Assembly: GCA_964392985.1 (NCBI GenBank)
Contig: CAYMSF010000014.1
Span: forward strand, 1-64,000
Source: CAYMSF01 sp964392985
GTDB lineage: Bacteria > Verrucomicrobiota > Lentisphaeria > Victivallales > Victivallaceae
Length of the DNA stretch: 64,000 bases
Direction: 5' to 3'
The translations under genes and the position numbers were made by a program. The notes beneath the pieces are model-generated. The model searched no databases and was not told where the DNA came from. It saw only the letters and a program-made list of their open reading frames with translations. Shown one piece after another: positions 25,601 to 34,847 of the stretch; the stretch's first letter is position 1; each line of letters begins with the position of its first letter.

Positions 25601-26533
25601 ATGAAAGCAAAATGGACTAGGAAAGATTTGCTGAGCTTGTATGACCTTACGCCGGAGGAAATCACGATGATCCTCGATACCGCCGAGGAATTCAAAAAGG
25701 TTTCTGAACGTAATGTCAAAAAAGTACCGGCGCTGCGGGGAAAAACCGTGGTCAACTTTTTCGTTGAACCCAGTACCCGCACCCGGGTATCGTTTGAATT
25801 AGCGGAACAGCGCCTGAGCGCGGACATTATTAATATGTCCGCTAGTTCAAGCAGCTTGCAGAAAGGCGAGACACTGCTGGATACCGTCAAGAATATTGAA
25901 GCATTGCAGGCGGATTTAATTGTCATGCGCCATTCCTGCGCCGGGGCACAGAATTTTATCGCCAAACATATCAGTTGCGGGGTGTTGAATGCCGGCGACG
26001 GTTCTCACGGTCATCCCACTCAAGCATTACTTGATTTGTTCACTATCCGCGAGAAAAAAGGGCAGATCAAGGGTCTGAATATTTCAATTGTCGGGGATAT
26101 TCTCCACAGCCGGGTTGCCCGTAGCGACATCTGGGGATTTTTGAAACTTGGCGCGAATGTTACCGTAGCCGGCCCGGCGACGCTGGTACCGCGCGAATTT
26201 GAAAAGATTGGTGTACGGGTTTGTCATAATCTGAAAGACGCACTTGTCGGCGCCGATGTTATTAATCTGCTACGGATTCAACATGAACGGCAACGTTCAG
26301 GATTTTTCCCGAGCACAAATGAATATGCCAAATTTTTCGGGTTGAATCAGGACAGTGTCAAATACTTGAAAGACGATGCGATCATCATGCATCCGGGTCC
26401 GATAAATCGTGACGTGGAATTGGATTCCACACTGGCAGACGGGGAAAGATCGGTGATTCTTGAACAGGTTACTAACGGGCTTGCCGTGCGTATGGCGGTA
26501 TTGTTTCTCGTAGCGGGGTGTCTGAAAAAATGA
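25601..26533 (+). CDS. pyrB: Aspartate carbamoyltransferase catalytic subunit
   Basis: A 310-residue enzyme joining carbamoyl phosphate and aspartate to N-carbamoylaspartate. It has the carbamoyl-phosphate signature EPSTRTRVSFELA, SSSLQKGETLLDT, MRHSCAGA, DGSHGHPTQALLDLFT and the aspartate-binding HPGPINRDVEL. It starts 6 bases after pyrR and overlaps pyrC by four bases. No pyrI regulatory subunit gene is adjacent, so it is probably the non-allosteric, or pyrC-associated, type. Confidence 0.96.
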   Translation: MKAKWTRKDLLSLYDLTPEEITMILDTAEEFKKVSERNVKKVPALRGKTVVNFFVEPSTRTRVSFELAEQRLSADIINMSASSSSLQKGETLLDTVKNIEALQADLIVMRHSCAGAQNFIAKHISCGVLNAGDGSHGHPTQALLDLFTIREKKGQIKGLNISIVGDILHSRVARSDIWGFLKLGANVTVAGPATLVPREFEKIGVRVCHNLKDALVGADVINLLRIQHERQRSGFFPSTNEYAKFFGLNQDSVKYLKDDAIIMHPGPINRDVELDSTLADGERSVILEQVTNGLAVRMAVLFLVAGCLKK

Positions 26534-27810
26534 AAAATAGAACAAATATGATTCTCAAGGGCGGCCGGGTAGTTGATCCGGCACAGGGCATTGATGCTGT
26601 CATGGATATCGCGATAGTTGACGGCGTAATAACCACTACGGCAAATGCAAAAAACGCCGAAGTTATTAACGTCAAAGGGCTGGTTGTAGCTCCGGGATTC
26701 ACGGACATCCATGTTCATCTACGCCAACCTGGCAATACTACCTCCGAAACCATCGCTTCAGGCACAAAGGCTGCTGCGGCAGGCGGTTTCACCGGAATTG
26801 TGGCAATGCCGAACACCAAACCTACCGCTGATTCCGTCGGCACAATTGAATATTTAAGGAGCGTCACAGAAAAGGAAGCTATCGTCAAGGTTTATCCTTG
26901 CGGTTGCATGACTAAAGAGTCTAAAGGCGAGGAAATGGCAGGTATCGGCGGGTTAAAAGGCGCCGGTATCGTCGCTGTCAGTGACGACGGCAAATGCGTA
27001 CAGAATCACGAATTGATGCGGCATGTGGTCGAATATTCCAAATCTTTCGGTCTGCCTGTCTTTGACCATTGTGAAGATGAGTGCCTTATGGGCGGCGGAG
27101 TAATGCACGAGGGCAAATGGTCGGTACTGCTTGGGATGAACGGCATTCCTTCGGCAGCTGAAGAGTTGATGATTGCCCGTGATATTATTTTATCCCGGAT
27201 GATTGGCTGGAAGATTCACATACAGCATATCAGCGCGATTGAGAGCGTAGAGCTGGTGCGTCGCGCCCGCAAACGCGGCATTATGATTAGCGCTGAAGCT
27301 ACTCCGCATCATATTCTGCTGACCGATGAAAATATTAAAAAGTTTGATACTAATTATAAGATGAATCCGCCACTGCGTGCAGAAGAAGACCGCAAGGCGA
27401 TTATCAAAGGGTTGAAAGACGGCACCATTACCGTTATCGCTACCGACCATGCCCCTCACACCGCCACCGATAAACTAGTCGAATTTGATTATGCCCCATT
27501 CGGCATTATCGGCCTGGAAACAGCCTTGCCGATTTGCTTGTCAGAACTTTATCACAAAAAGGTTTTGACCATGAGCGAACTGGTGTCAAAATTCACGGTC
27601 GGTCCGGCGGAGTTGCTTGGAATGGATTTCGGCACTCTCCGGATTGGAAAGCCTGCTGACGTAACAATTATTGATCCGGATAAGGTCATAAAAATAGATT
27701 CCAGTAAATTCTATTCAAAATCACGTAATACCCCCTTTAACGGAATGACATTCAAAGGCAAAGCGGTTGCCACGATTGTTGACGGCAGAATCGTGTTTAG
27801 CGAACTTTAA
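26530..27810 (+). CDS. pyrC: Dihydroorotase, type I
   Basis: A 426-residue zinc amidohydrolase that cyclises N-carbamoylaspartate to dihydroorotate. Metal ligands are in TDIHVHLRQPG, EATPHH and ATDHAPH. VSDDGKCVQN has Asp where other amidohydrolases use a carboxylated lysine, as in the Aquifex type I enzyme, which needs its PyrB partner; close coupling to pyrB here is consistent with that. The ATG at 26530 overlaps the pyrB stop (ATGA); a GTG at 26518 is an alternative start. Confidence 0.95.
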   Translation: MKNRTNMILKGGRVVDPAQGIDAVMDIAIVDGVITTTANAKNAEVINVKGLVVAPGFTDIHVHLRQPGNTTSETIASGTKAAAAGGFTGIVAMPNTKPTADSVGTIEYLRSVTEKEAIVKVYPCGCMTKESKGEEMAGIGGLKGAGIVAVSDDGKCVQNHELMRHVVEYSKSFGLPVFDHCEDECLMGGGVMHEGKWSVLLGMNGIPSAAEELMIARDIILSRMIGWKIHIQHISAIESVELVRRARKRGIMISAEATPHHILLTDENIKKFDTNYKMNPPLRAEEDRKAIIKGLKDGTITVIATDHAPHTATDKLVEFDYAPFGIIGLETALPICLSELYHKKVLTMSELVSKFTVGPAELLGMDFGTLRIGKPADVTIIDPDKVIKIDSSKFYSKSRNTPFNGMTFKGKAVATIVDGRIVFSEL

Positions 27811-27817
27811 GGTCAGG

Positions 27818-29005
27818 ATGAGCAGTTTTCAATCAGTTATCGCCGATGAGGTGGACCGGATACTGCCGGAGATAGTCAGTCTGCGGCATACTTTCCACCG
27901 TCATCCGGAATTGTCAGGGGAGGAGTTCAATACCTCAGCCATCATCAGGAAGATGTTGAAGGACAAGATTGAGCTGTTGCCGCCATTTCTCGAAACAGAT
28001 GTAACAGGAATTCTAAACGGGGCTGCTCCGGGTAAGAATATCACCCTGCGGGCAGATATGGATGCACTGCCGCTACTTGAGCAAAGCGGGGTGGAATATC
28101 AATCCGATACCCCGGGAAAGATGCATGCCTGCGGTCATGACGGCCACACTGCAATGCTTGCCGGCGCAGCCATTACTCTCCATCGACTCAAATCTCTATT
28201 CCCGGGAACTGTCCGGTTTGTGTTTCAGCCCGGAGAAGAAGTTGCCGCGCTTGGTCGTAAACTTGTTGAAGCCGGCGCATTAAACGAGCCGAAGCCGGAG
28301 ATGGTCCTTGCCCTTCATGCCGCGCCCGGGGTTGCCGTCGGCAGAATTGCTTCGCGTCCAGGCGCGATTATGGCCGCTGGCGGTTTTTTCAAAATAACGA
28401 TTACCGGCACTGGCGGACATGGCAGTAAGCCGGAAAGTGTTATTGATGCCGTACTTACTTCCTGCCGGGTGGTAGAGGCGATTCTGGCGATTCCCGCAAG
28501 AAATATTTCAGCGCAGGAGGTTGCAGTAATCAGCATCGGTCACATTCAAGGCGGTACCAATGCCAACATTATTCCCGAAAAGATATTTATAGAAGGCACT
28601 TTCAGATTTCTGAAACCGGAAATCGGGGAAATGCTGCCACCGTTGATTGAACGTGCCGTGCGGGGATGTTGTGAAATCACCGGTGCCAGTTATGAATTTC
28701 AGCATCAGGTGCCATATATTCCAACCATCAATAATCCGGATGCCGTTAATTTCTGTCGCAAAATTGCGGAAAACTATCTCGGACAGGATTGCTGGCAGGA
28801 TCTGGAATATTCATCCATGGGCGCGGAGGATTTTTCCTATTACCTGCAACGCTGCCGCGGCGCATTCTGCCAACTCGGCATTGGTGAAAATTCTCCCGGA
28901 CTGCATAATCCCAACTTCGATTTCAATGACCAGGCGCTACGTTCCGGCATTATCTTTTTGACGGCCACCGCCTTGGAGTTTCTCAACCACGGTGATGTTG
29001 TATAA
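27818..29005 (+). CDS. M20 family amidohydrolase (IAA-amino acid hydrolase/HipO-like)
   Basis: A 395-residue metallopeptidase-like amidohydrolase of subfamily M20D, which cleaves N-acyl amino acids. Motifs: FHRHPELSGEEFNT, MHACGHDGHTAML with the first metal ligands, VFQPGEEVAALGRKL with the catalytic Glu pair, and SMGAEDFSYYLQ with the last ligand. It begins 7 bases after pyrC with AAGG upstream, so it is the fourth gene of the pyr operon. Relation to pyrimidines is unclear; a role in N-acyl or N-carbamoyl amino acid turnover is possible. Confidence 0.88.
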   Translation: MSSFQSVIADEVDRILPEIVSLRHTFHRHPELSGEEFNTSAIIRKMLKDKIELLPPFLETDVTGILNGAAPGKNITLRADMDALPLLEQSGVEYQSDTPGKMHACGHDGHTAMLAGAAITLHRLKSLFPGTVRFVFQPGEEVAALGRKLVEAGALNEPKPEMVLALHAAPGVAVGRIASRPGAIMAAGGFFKITITGTGGHGSKPESVIDAVLTSCRVVEAILAIPARNISAQEVAVISIGHIQGGTNANIIPEKIFIEGTFRFLKPEIGEMLPPLIERAVRGCCEITGASYEFQHQVPYIPTINNPDAVNFCRKIAENYLGQDCWQDLEYSSMGAEDFSYYLQRCRGAFCQLGIGENSPGLHNPNFDFNDQALRSGIIFLTATALEFLNHGDVV

Positions 29006-29112
29006 GCTGTTCAAGGTTTTTACCCTTTTGGGAAACATGTCATCCTTTTCTTTGCCATTTACATATAACTAATGACTTACGGCACAAAAATATCTTAACA
29101 ATAAGAGTAGTG

Positions 29113-30135
29113 ATGAAACGTTTATCAGCAGTGATGTTGGTATTTTTCTTTGCCATTCCCTTCTCTTCCGGCAAAGATTCTGTTACCGGTATGCCGTTGC
29201 CGCGATTTATCCCCGGAAGCTATGTTCAATACCAGCGTAACTTGATGACGGAGGAGGAATTGCAGGCGGTAAAAATTGGCGAATGCGAGTATATCGCACA
29301 ACTCATCAAAGAACTGCAACAACCCGTACCGGAATATCCTGAATGGCTTCGGCGCGGCGTAATTAACATGAATCCCAACAATACTGCCGCTAAAATGTTG
29401 CATCGTCTTGCCGACAATTATATTCCATTCACAAAAGAGGAAATTGATGGTATTATCGTTGGCCTGGATCATCCCGACCCGGGAGTGGTGGGGGAAATTA
29501 GAACCGCATTGACCCAAACTTTCGGCATCTGGTTCGTTGAAGGCGAAGACTGGATTTATAAGGCTGAAGATATTCGCATGCCGCATAAGGCGGCATGGAA
29601 GAAGTTCTGGAAACAGAACCGGGATCGGCATGGTCAAAATCTCCCGTTAATCATTAATGATTTATCGCTTGACGCATGTTTCGTCGAATTGGATTCACAA
29701 CAATGCCTGAAAATAACCGTTACCAACCATGGCGGGACGGACTGGAAAATTTACACTGAAGTCAGTGGTAAACTTGAAAGAGAAAAACAGACGGAACACA
29801 ATGGCTGGGAATATACTTACACTTTGTTCATTAATGGTCGAGAGGAGCACCCAATTCTTCCCGCTGCTTATAACCAATCCTGCCGGGAAAGGAGTAACGC
29901 TGAAATGTCCAATCTTCCTGACCGTCCCGCTCATATTGAACGGGTCCTGATTCCTGCCGGAAAGTCTTACACATACACCATGAACATCGCACAATCATTT
30001 CCGCGCCTGTCACAAGAAAAAATTAACTCGGGCATCGTTGTTCGCTACGCCTACGGTATGTATGGAACGCACCAAGGCGAACCACTCTGGCGCGGTGAAT
30101 TGCGCACTGTTCCATTAGCAACTATCGCCAAATAA
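29113..30135 (+). CDS. Secreted protein of unknown function
   Basis: A 340-residue protein with an N-terminal signal peptide (MKRLSAVMLVFFFAIPFSSG). I do not recognise a family. The middle part (about 95-180) is helical and tryptophan-rich (HKAAWKKFWKQNRDRH), resembling HEAT-like segments of PVC secreted proteins. The C-terminal 150 residues are beta-rich (CLKITVTNHGGTDWKIYTEV, IPAGKSYTYTMNIA), suggesting an immunoglobulin-like sandwich. The ATG at 29113 has only a weak purine-rich site upstream. It is flanked by gaps on both sides and seems to be a single-gene unit. Confidence 0.7.
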   Translation: MKRLSAVMLVFFFAIPFSSGKDSVTGMPLPRFIPGSYVQYQRNLMTEEELQAVKIGECEYIAQLIKELQQPVPEYPEWLRRGVINMNPNNTAAKMLHRLADNYIPFTKEEIDGIIVGLDHPDPGVVGEIRTALTQTFGIWFVEGEDWIYKAEDIRMPHKAAWKKFWKQNRDRHGQNLPLIINDLSLDACFVELDSQQCLKITVTNHGGTDWKIYTEVSGKLEREKQTEHNGWEYTYTLFINGREEHPILPAAYNQSCRERSNAEMSNLPDRPAHIERVLIPAGKSYTYTMNIAQSFPRLSQEKINSGIVVRYAYGMYGTHQGEPLWRGELRTVPLATIAK

Positions 30136-30552
30136 AATTATTTGATTCGAAACTATTGTGTTAAATGCACCTGAGAGCAACTTATACTCCCGGCTGATGG
30201 ATAAAGATTGGTCACCAACCGGACTGTCCCGCAATGCGGGGACAAAGGTATGCGCAGTGTGTCCATACATCAACCATTTTCCGGCTTTATTGGTGCAAAA
30301 ATCTGCCATTTTCGTTGTTCCGGATTTTGAATTTTGGTAATTATGGTGTATGTTGTGGTGGATTTGTTTTTTGTAAGAAAACAGTCTATCAACAGGCGGA
30401 TGATTGACCATTATCTGCTCTGTCTGATGAACATGTTGTTGTGGTAATTCGCAACCGGACAGCCTGGCTTTCCTGTTGCCGGCAGTTACACCATAACTGT
30501 TCCAAGTATTTTTATCCAGCCATAAATTCATATACTACGGAGGTTTTAAGAA
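30136..30552. other. Intergenic region with a GC-rich hairpin upstream of nifJ
   Basis: This holds an imperfect hairpin at 30225-30244 (TGTCCCGC / GCGGGGACA, loop AAT, one bulged base) within a stretch of higher GC than its AT-rich surroundings. It could belong to a leader RNA of nifJ or to the end of the preceding unit. A minus-strand frame crosses it, but its codon usage and termini are unconvincing. ACGGAGG at 30537-30543 is the nifJ ribosome-binding site. Confidence 0.45.
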
Positions 30553-33500
30553 ATGGCAAAGAAAATGATGACAATTGACGGCAATTACGCGGCGGCTCAC
30601 GTTGCGTATGCATTCAGTGAAGTGGCGGCAATCTACCCGATTACCCCATCCTCAACCATGGGCGAATATGCGGACATCTGGGCCAGTCAGGGAATGAAAA
30701 ACATGTTCGGACGCATCGTTGAAGTTTCCGAAATGCAATCCGAAGCCGGCGCTGCCGGTGCAGTACACGGCTCATTGAGCGCCGGTGCGTTGACAACGAC
30801 ATTCACTGCATCTCAAGGTCTGTTGTTGATGATTCCGAATATGCACAAAATAGCCGGCGAAATGCTGCCGGCGGTATTCCACGTTTCCGCTCGAGCCCTC
30901 GCGGCACAGTCACTCTCGATTTTCGGTGATCACTCCGACGTAATGGGCTGCCGTAATACCGGTTTTGCCATGATGTCAGCGGCATCAATTCAGGAAACCC
31001 ATGATTTGGCGCTCGTCGCACATCTGGCGACATTGCGCAGTGAAATTCCTTTCCTCAGCTTCTTTGACGGTTTCCGTACCTCGCATGAAGTTCAGAAAGT
31101 TGAAATGCTCGATTTCTCCGATATGAAGTCCTTATTGGACCCCAAAGACCTCGAAAAATTCCGCAAACGCGCACTGCGTCCGGAAAAACCCTACGCCAAA
31201 GTCGGCGCACAGAACCCGGACGTTTACTTCCAGGGACGCGAAACCACCAATGATCAGTATGCGGCACTCCCGGCAATTGTTCAGGATTTCATGAACAAAG
31301 TTGCGGCAGTAACCGGCAGACAATATCATCTGTTCGACTATGTCGGCGCGGCTGATGCCGAAAAAGTCATCATCGCCATGGGTTCCGGTTGCGAAACGAT
31401 TGACGAAACCGTCAACTACCTCGTCGCCAAAGGTCAGAAGGTCGGTGCACTGAAAGTCAGACTCTATCGTCCATTCTCAGCCGAAGCCTTCATCAACGCT
31501 CTGCCGAAGAGCGTGAAGAAAATCGCCGTACTCGACCGTACCAAAGAGCCAGGTTCACTCGGTGAGCCGCTCTATCTGGATGTTAAAGCCTGTCTCGCCG
31601 GCAACGGTGTCAAAGTTATCGGCGGCCGTTATGGTCTTTCCAGCAAAGAATTCACTCCATCAATGGTGAATGTCGTTTACAAACATCTTGACGATGCTTG
31701 CACAACGAACTTTACTGTTGGTATCAATGATGATGTCAGCGGTCTCTCCCTGAAAGTTGAAGACAGCATCCATACTGAACCGGAAGATGTCGTCAGTTGT
31801 ATGTTCTGGGGACTCGGCGCGGACGGCACCGTTGGCGCGAATAAGAACTCCATCAAGATTATCGGTGACAACACCAATAAATACGTTCAGGCCTACTTCG
31901 TTTATGACTCCAAGAAGTCCGGCGGTATCACCATCTCCCACTTACGCTTCGGCAATACTCCGATCAAGTCTGAATATCTGGTGAGCGCTCCGAACTTTGT
32001 CGCCTGTCACAATCCGGCCTATATCGGTCGCTATGACATGTTGAGCGGAATCAAGGAAGGCGGCACATTCCTGCTGAACTCCGAATTTGATTCCACTGAA
32101 GTTTTCAACCACCTCACCAAAGATATGCAGGAAACAATCATCAAGAAGAAGATTAATTTCTATAATATCAATGCGCTGAAGATTTCAGAAGACGCCGGAC
32201 TGGGCGCCCGTATCAATACGGTAATGCAGGTGGCATTCTTCAAACTAGCCAATATCATCCCGGTTGATGAATCTATCGGCTATATCAAGAAAACTCTTGA
32301 AAAGACTTTCAAGAAAAAAGGTGATGATATCGTTAAGATGAACCTCACCTGCGTGGACAATACCATTGCCGCGCTTCAGAAAATTGCTATTCCGGAAAAA
32401 ATCACTGTTTCCTATGTGCCGCCGAAACTCATCGCTGATGATGCTTCTGTGTTCGCACGTAATATTATCAAACCGATTATGCATCAGGATGGCGACAATA
32501 TTGCCGTATCGAGCATGTCTTATGACGGCGCGATGCCGACGGGAACAACCTGTCTCGAAAAACGCGGTATCGCTCCACACGTTCCAAAATGGATTCCGGA
32601 AAATTGTATTCAATGTAATCAGTGCGTGATGGCATGTCCGCACGCCGTTATCCGCGCCAAACAGATTGACCCGAAAGATCTGACCGGTAAACCGGAATCA
32701 TTCATCACCGTCAAATCCAAGACCAAAAATGACCGTGATCTTGATTATCGCATTCAGGTTTATGTTGAAGACTGTACCGGTTGCGGCGTCTGTATCGAAA
32801 CCTGCCCGGCAAAAACTAAAGCACTCGAATTCTCCCACATTCAGAAAGAACGCGATAAAGGCGAACGCAAGAACGCGGAATATTTCGACGCTCTCCCGGA
32901 CAATGTCGTTGATGGCGCAGCCATCACCACGGTCAAGGGTTCACAGTTCCTGAAACCGTTGTTCGAATTCAGCGGCGCTTGTGCGGGCTGCGGTGAAACT
33001 CCTTACGTCAAACTCGTTTCCCAGTTATACGGCAACCGCATGATTATCGCGAATGCGACCGGTTGTTCTTCAATCTATGGCGGTTCATTCCCGACTATCC
33101 CGTACTGCAAAAACAAAGAAGGACGCGGTCCGGCCTGGGCGAACTCCCTCTTCGAAGACAATGCGGAATACGGTTACGGCATGAGACTGGCGGTTGATCA
33201 GAATCGCAGACAGTTGAAGTCAGTGATCGAACGCGCTCTAGAACTCGGTGTCTCAGACAGCCTGAAAAACGCCATGGGCAAGAGTCTGGAACTGTGGGAT
33301 GCCAAAGATGATACAGCAATTGCTGCTCAAAACGCGCTGGGCGCCCTGCTTCCGGATGCAGTCAAGGCTGCCACTGGTGAAATCAAGGAAGTGCTGGCGA
33401 AAGTTGAAGAGCTCAAAGATTATTGCGTTGACAAGAGCGTCTGGATCATCGGCGGTGACGGCTGGGCCTACGATATCGGCTTCGGCGGACTCGACCATGT

Positions 33501-34065
33501 TGTCGCACAGAACCGCAATGTCAATATTCTCGTACTTGATACCGAAGTTTACTCCAATACCGGTGGTCAGGCTTCCAAGGCGACCCCGATTGGCGCAGTA
33601 GCGCAGTTTGCCAACGCCGGCATGCGCCATACCAAGAAAAACCTCGGCTTTATGTGCATGAGCTACGGCAACGTTTACGTCGCTTCTGTCGCCATGGGTG
33701 CCAACCGCAACCAACTGCTTCAGGCGGTACAGGAAGCGGAAGCCTATAACGGTCCTTCCATCATCCTCGCCTATTCACCATGTATCGCTCACGGTATCGA
33801 CATGATGAAGAGCCAGGTTGAACAGAAACGCGCCGTCGAAGCGGGCTACTGGCCAATCTATCGCTACAATCCGATGGATGCCAAACCGTTCAAATGGGAA
33901 ACCAAAGAAGCGACCGGCAGCTATCAGGATTTCATCCGCAGCGAACGCCGTTACACCATGCTGCTTAAAACTGCACCGGCTGAAGCCGAAGCAGTATTCA
34001 AGCGCGCGGAAGAAGATGCGAAACGCCGCATGAAATTCTACCAGCAGATGGGCGAAATCATGTAA
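30553..34065 (+). CDS. nifJ: Pyruvate:ferredoxin (flavodoxin) oxidoreductase
   Basis: A 1170-residue single-chain enzyme that oxidises pyruvate to acetyl-CoA and CO2 and reduces ferredoxin. The N-terminal PFOR domains begin YAAAHVAYAFSEVAAIYPITPSS. Two [4Fe-4S] sites lie at about residue 686 (CIQCNQCVMACP) and 741 (CTGCGVCIETCP), with further cluster cysteines in SGACAGCGETPYV. The thiamine diphosphate site is GGDGWAYDIGFGG (from about 967) with YSNTGGQASKATP. Length is typical of the NifJ type. It marks an anaerobic ferredoxin-based metabolism, and its reduced ferredoxin pool links with the CooS/CooF cluster. Confidence 0.97.
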   Translation: MAKKMMTIDGNYAAAHVAYAFSEVAAIYPITPSSTMGEYADIWASQGMKNMFGRIVEVSEMQSEAGAAGAVHGSLSAGALTTTFTASQGLLLMIPNMHKIAGEMLPAVFHVSARALAAQSLSIFGDHSDVMGCRNTGFAMMSAASIQETHDLALVAHLATLRSEIPFLSFFDGFRTSHEVQKVEMLDFSDMKSLLDPKDLEKFRKRALRPEKPYAKVGAQNPDVYFQGRETTNDQYAALPAIVQDFMNKVAAVTGRQYHLFDYVGAADAEKVIIAMGSGCETIDETVNYLVAKGQKVGALKVRLYRPFSAEAFINALPKSVKKIAVLDRTKEPGSLGEPLYLDVKACLAGNGVKVIGGRYGLSSKEFTPSMVNVVYKHLDDACTTNFTVGINDDVSGLSLKVEDSIHTEPEDVVSCMFWGLGADGTVGANKNSIKIIGDNTNKYVQAYFVYDSKKSGGITISHLRFGNTPIKSEYLVSAPNFVACHNPAYIGRYDMLSGIKEGGTFLLNSEFDSTEVFNHLTKDMQETIIKKKINFYNINALKISEDAGLGARINTVMQVAFFKLANIIPVDESIGYIKKTLEKTFKKKGDDIVKMNLTCVDNTIAALQKIAIPEKITVSYVPPKLIADDASVFARNIIKPIMHQDGDNIAVSSMSYDGAMPTGTTCLEKRGIAPHVPKWIPENCIQCNQCVMACPHAVIRAKQIDPKDLTGKPESFITVKSKTKNDRDLDYRIQVYVEDCTGCGVCIETCPAKTKALEFSHIQKERDKGERKNAEYFDALPDNVVDGAAITTVKGSQFLKPLFEFSGACAGCGETPYVKLVSQLYGNRMIIANATGCSSIYGGSFPTIPYCKNKEGRGPAWANSLFEDNAEYGYGMRLAVDQNRRQLKSVIERALELGVSDSLKNAMGKSLELWDAKDDTAIAAQNALGALLPDAVKAATGEIKEVLAKVEELKDYCVDKSVWIIGGDGWAYDIGFGGLDHVVAQNRNVNILVLDTEVYSNTGGQASKATPIGAVAQFANAGMRHTKKNLGFMCMSYGNVYVASVAMGANRNQLLQAVQEAEAYNGPSIILAYSPCIAHGIDMMKSQVEQKRAVEAGYWPIYRYNPMDAKPFKWETKEATGSYQDFIRSERRYTMLLKTAPAEAEAVFKRAEEDAKRRMKFYQQMGEIM

Positions 34066-34092
34066 GATTTCTCCAGGCTAATGGAAAATATA

Positions 34093-34123
34093 ATGGCTCC
34101 GGGTTTCCGGAGCCATTTTTTTT
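34093..34123 (+). terminator. Rho-independent terminator of nifJ
   Basis: TGGCTCCGG (34094-34102) pairs perfectly with CCGGAGCCA (34107-34115) around GTTT, followed by eight T. It lies 28 bases after the nifJ stop. Confidence 0.92.
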
Positions 34124-34229
34124 CGTATTACAATGTTGAAATTTTGAAATAGCTGGCGAAAGATTAGCATGCCTGTGGTGACAAATGTGGGATACCTTCA
34201 GGAAGATGAGAAATAATAATGGCAATCAA

Positions 34230-34847
34230 CTACTGTCTGGCGATAACGAATACACAATGCTGGGCGAAAACATTGGAAACAATACGTGACAGGACATTAC
34301 CGCGACTGCCAAGCGGGACTTCGCGAATAACTTTAATGCCGAGCTGACGGCAGAGATTACGAAAATCCTGTATCGTCGCCAGGTGAGTATTAGGCGTGTT
34401 ATACCACGGATTCGGTAGCGTTTTGGTTTCCGGCATCGTTCCTTTGAAGAGCAGTTGCAGCCTGGCGGTGATATAACCGAAGTTGATAAAACTGACAATC
34501 CCCTGCTGTCCCACCCGCAACATTTCATTGATAAGCAAATCAGGACGGTTAACCGCCTGAATAGTGTGACTGAGCACAACGTAATCAAAAGAATTATTCC
34601 CGACAAATTTCAGTCCATTATCCAGGTCGGAATGGATGACGGGAACGCCATTACTGATACACTCAATGATTGACTCCTGTTCACATTCAATCCCCAAGCC
34701 GGTAACGCTTTTTTCTTTTTTCAGCAGGCGGAGGAAGATACCATTGCCGCAACCCAGGTCAAGCACTTTAACCCGGTGCGGAATAATTCCGGCAATCGTA
34801 AGCAGGTCAGGACGGGAGGCCAGTTCTTTTTTCAAGCGTTCAATCAT
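34230..34847 (-). CDS. metW: MetW, methionine biosynthesis methyltransferase-like protein
   Basis: A 205-residue protein of the MetW family, a methyltransferase-fold partner of MetX. Motifs: VKVLDLGCGNGIFLRLL, GLGIECEQESI, SFDYVVLSHTIQAVNRPDLLINEMLRVG and the family stretch PNPWYNTPNTHLATIQDFRNLC. The ATG at 34847 overlaps the metX stop by ATGA and follows GGAG by eight bases; the upstream GTG is less likely. Family knowledge says MetW stabilises or activates homoserine acyltransferase; its own reaction is unknown. Confidence 0.93.
   Translation of the reverse strand: MIERLKKELASRPDLLTIAGIIPHRVKVLDLGCGNGIFLRLLKKEKSVTGLGIECEQESIIECISNGVPVIHSDLDNGLKFVGNNSFDYVVLSHTIQAVNRPDLLINEMLRVGQQGIVSFINFGYITARLQLLFKGTMPETKTLPNPWYNTPNTHLATIQDFRNLCRQLGIKVIREVPLGSRGNVLSRIVSNVFAQHCVFVIARQ

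Noticed and set aside
30200..30260. Resemblance to the core of a cobalamin riboswitch (CCGGACTGTCCCGCAA)
   Set aside because: Only this short stretch fits. The GGGAA segment, the following helix set and the B12 box are not found, and nifJ is not a usual target.
30115..30531. 138-codon minus-strand frame between the secreted protein gene and nifJ
   Set aside because: No ribosome-binding site, no recognised similarity, unusual composition, and it crosses a hairpin and the nifJ leader. Most likely chance.
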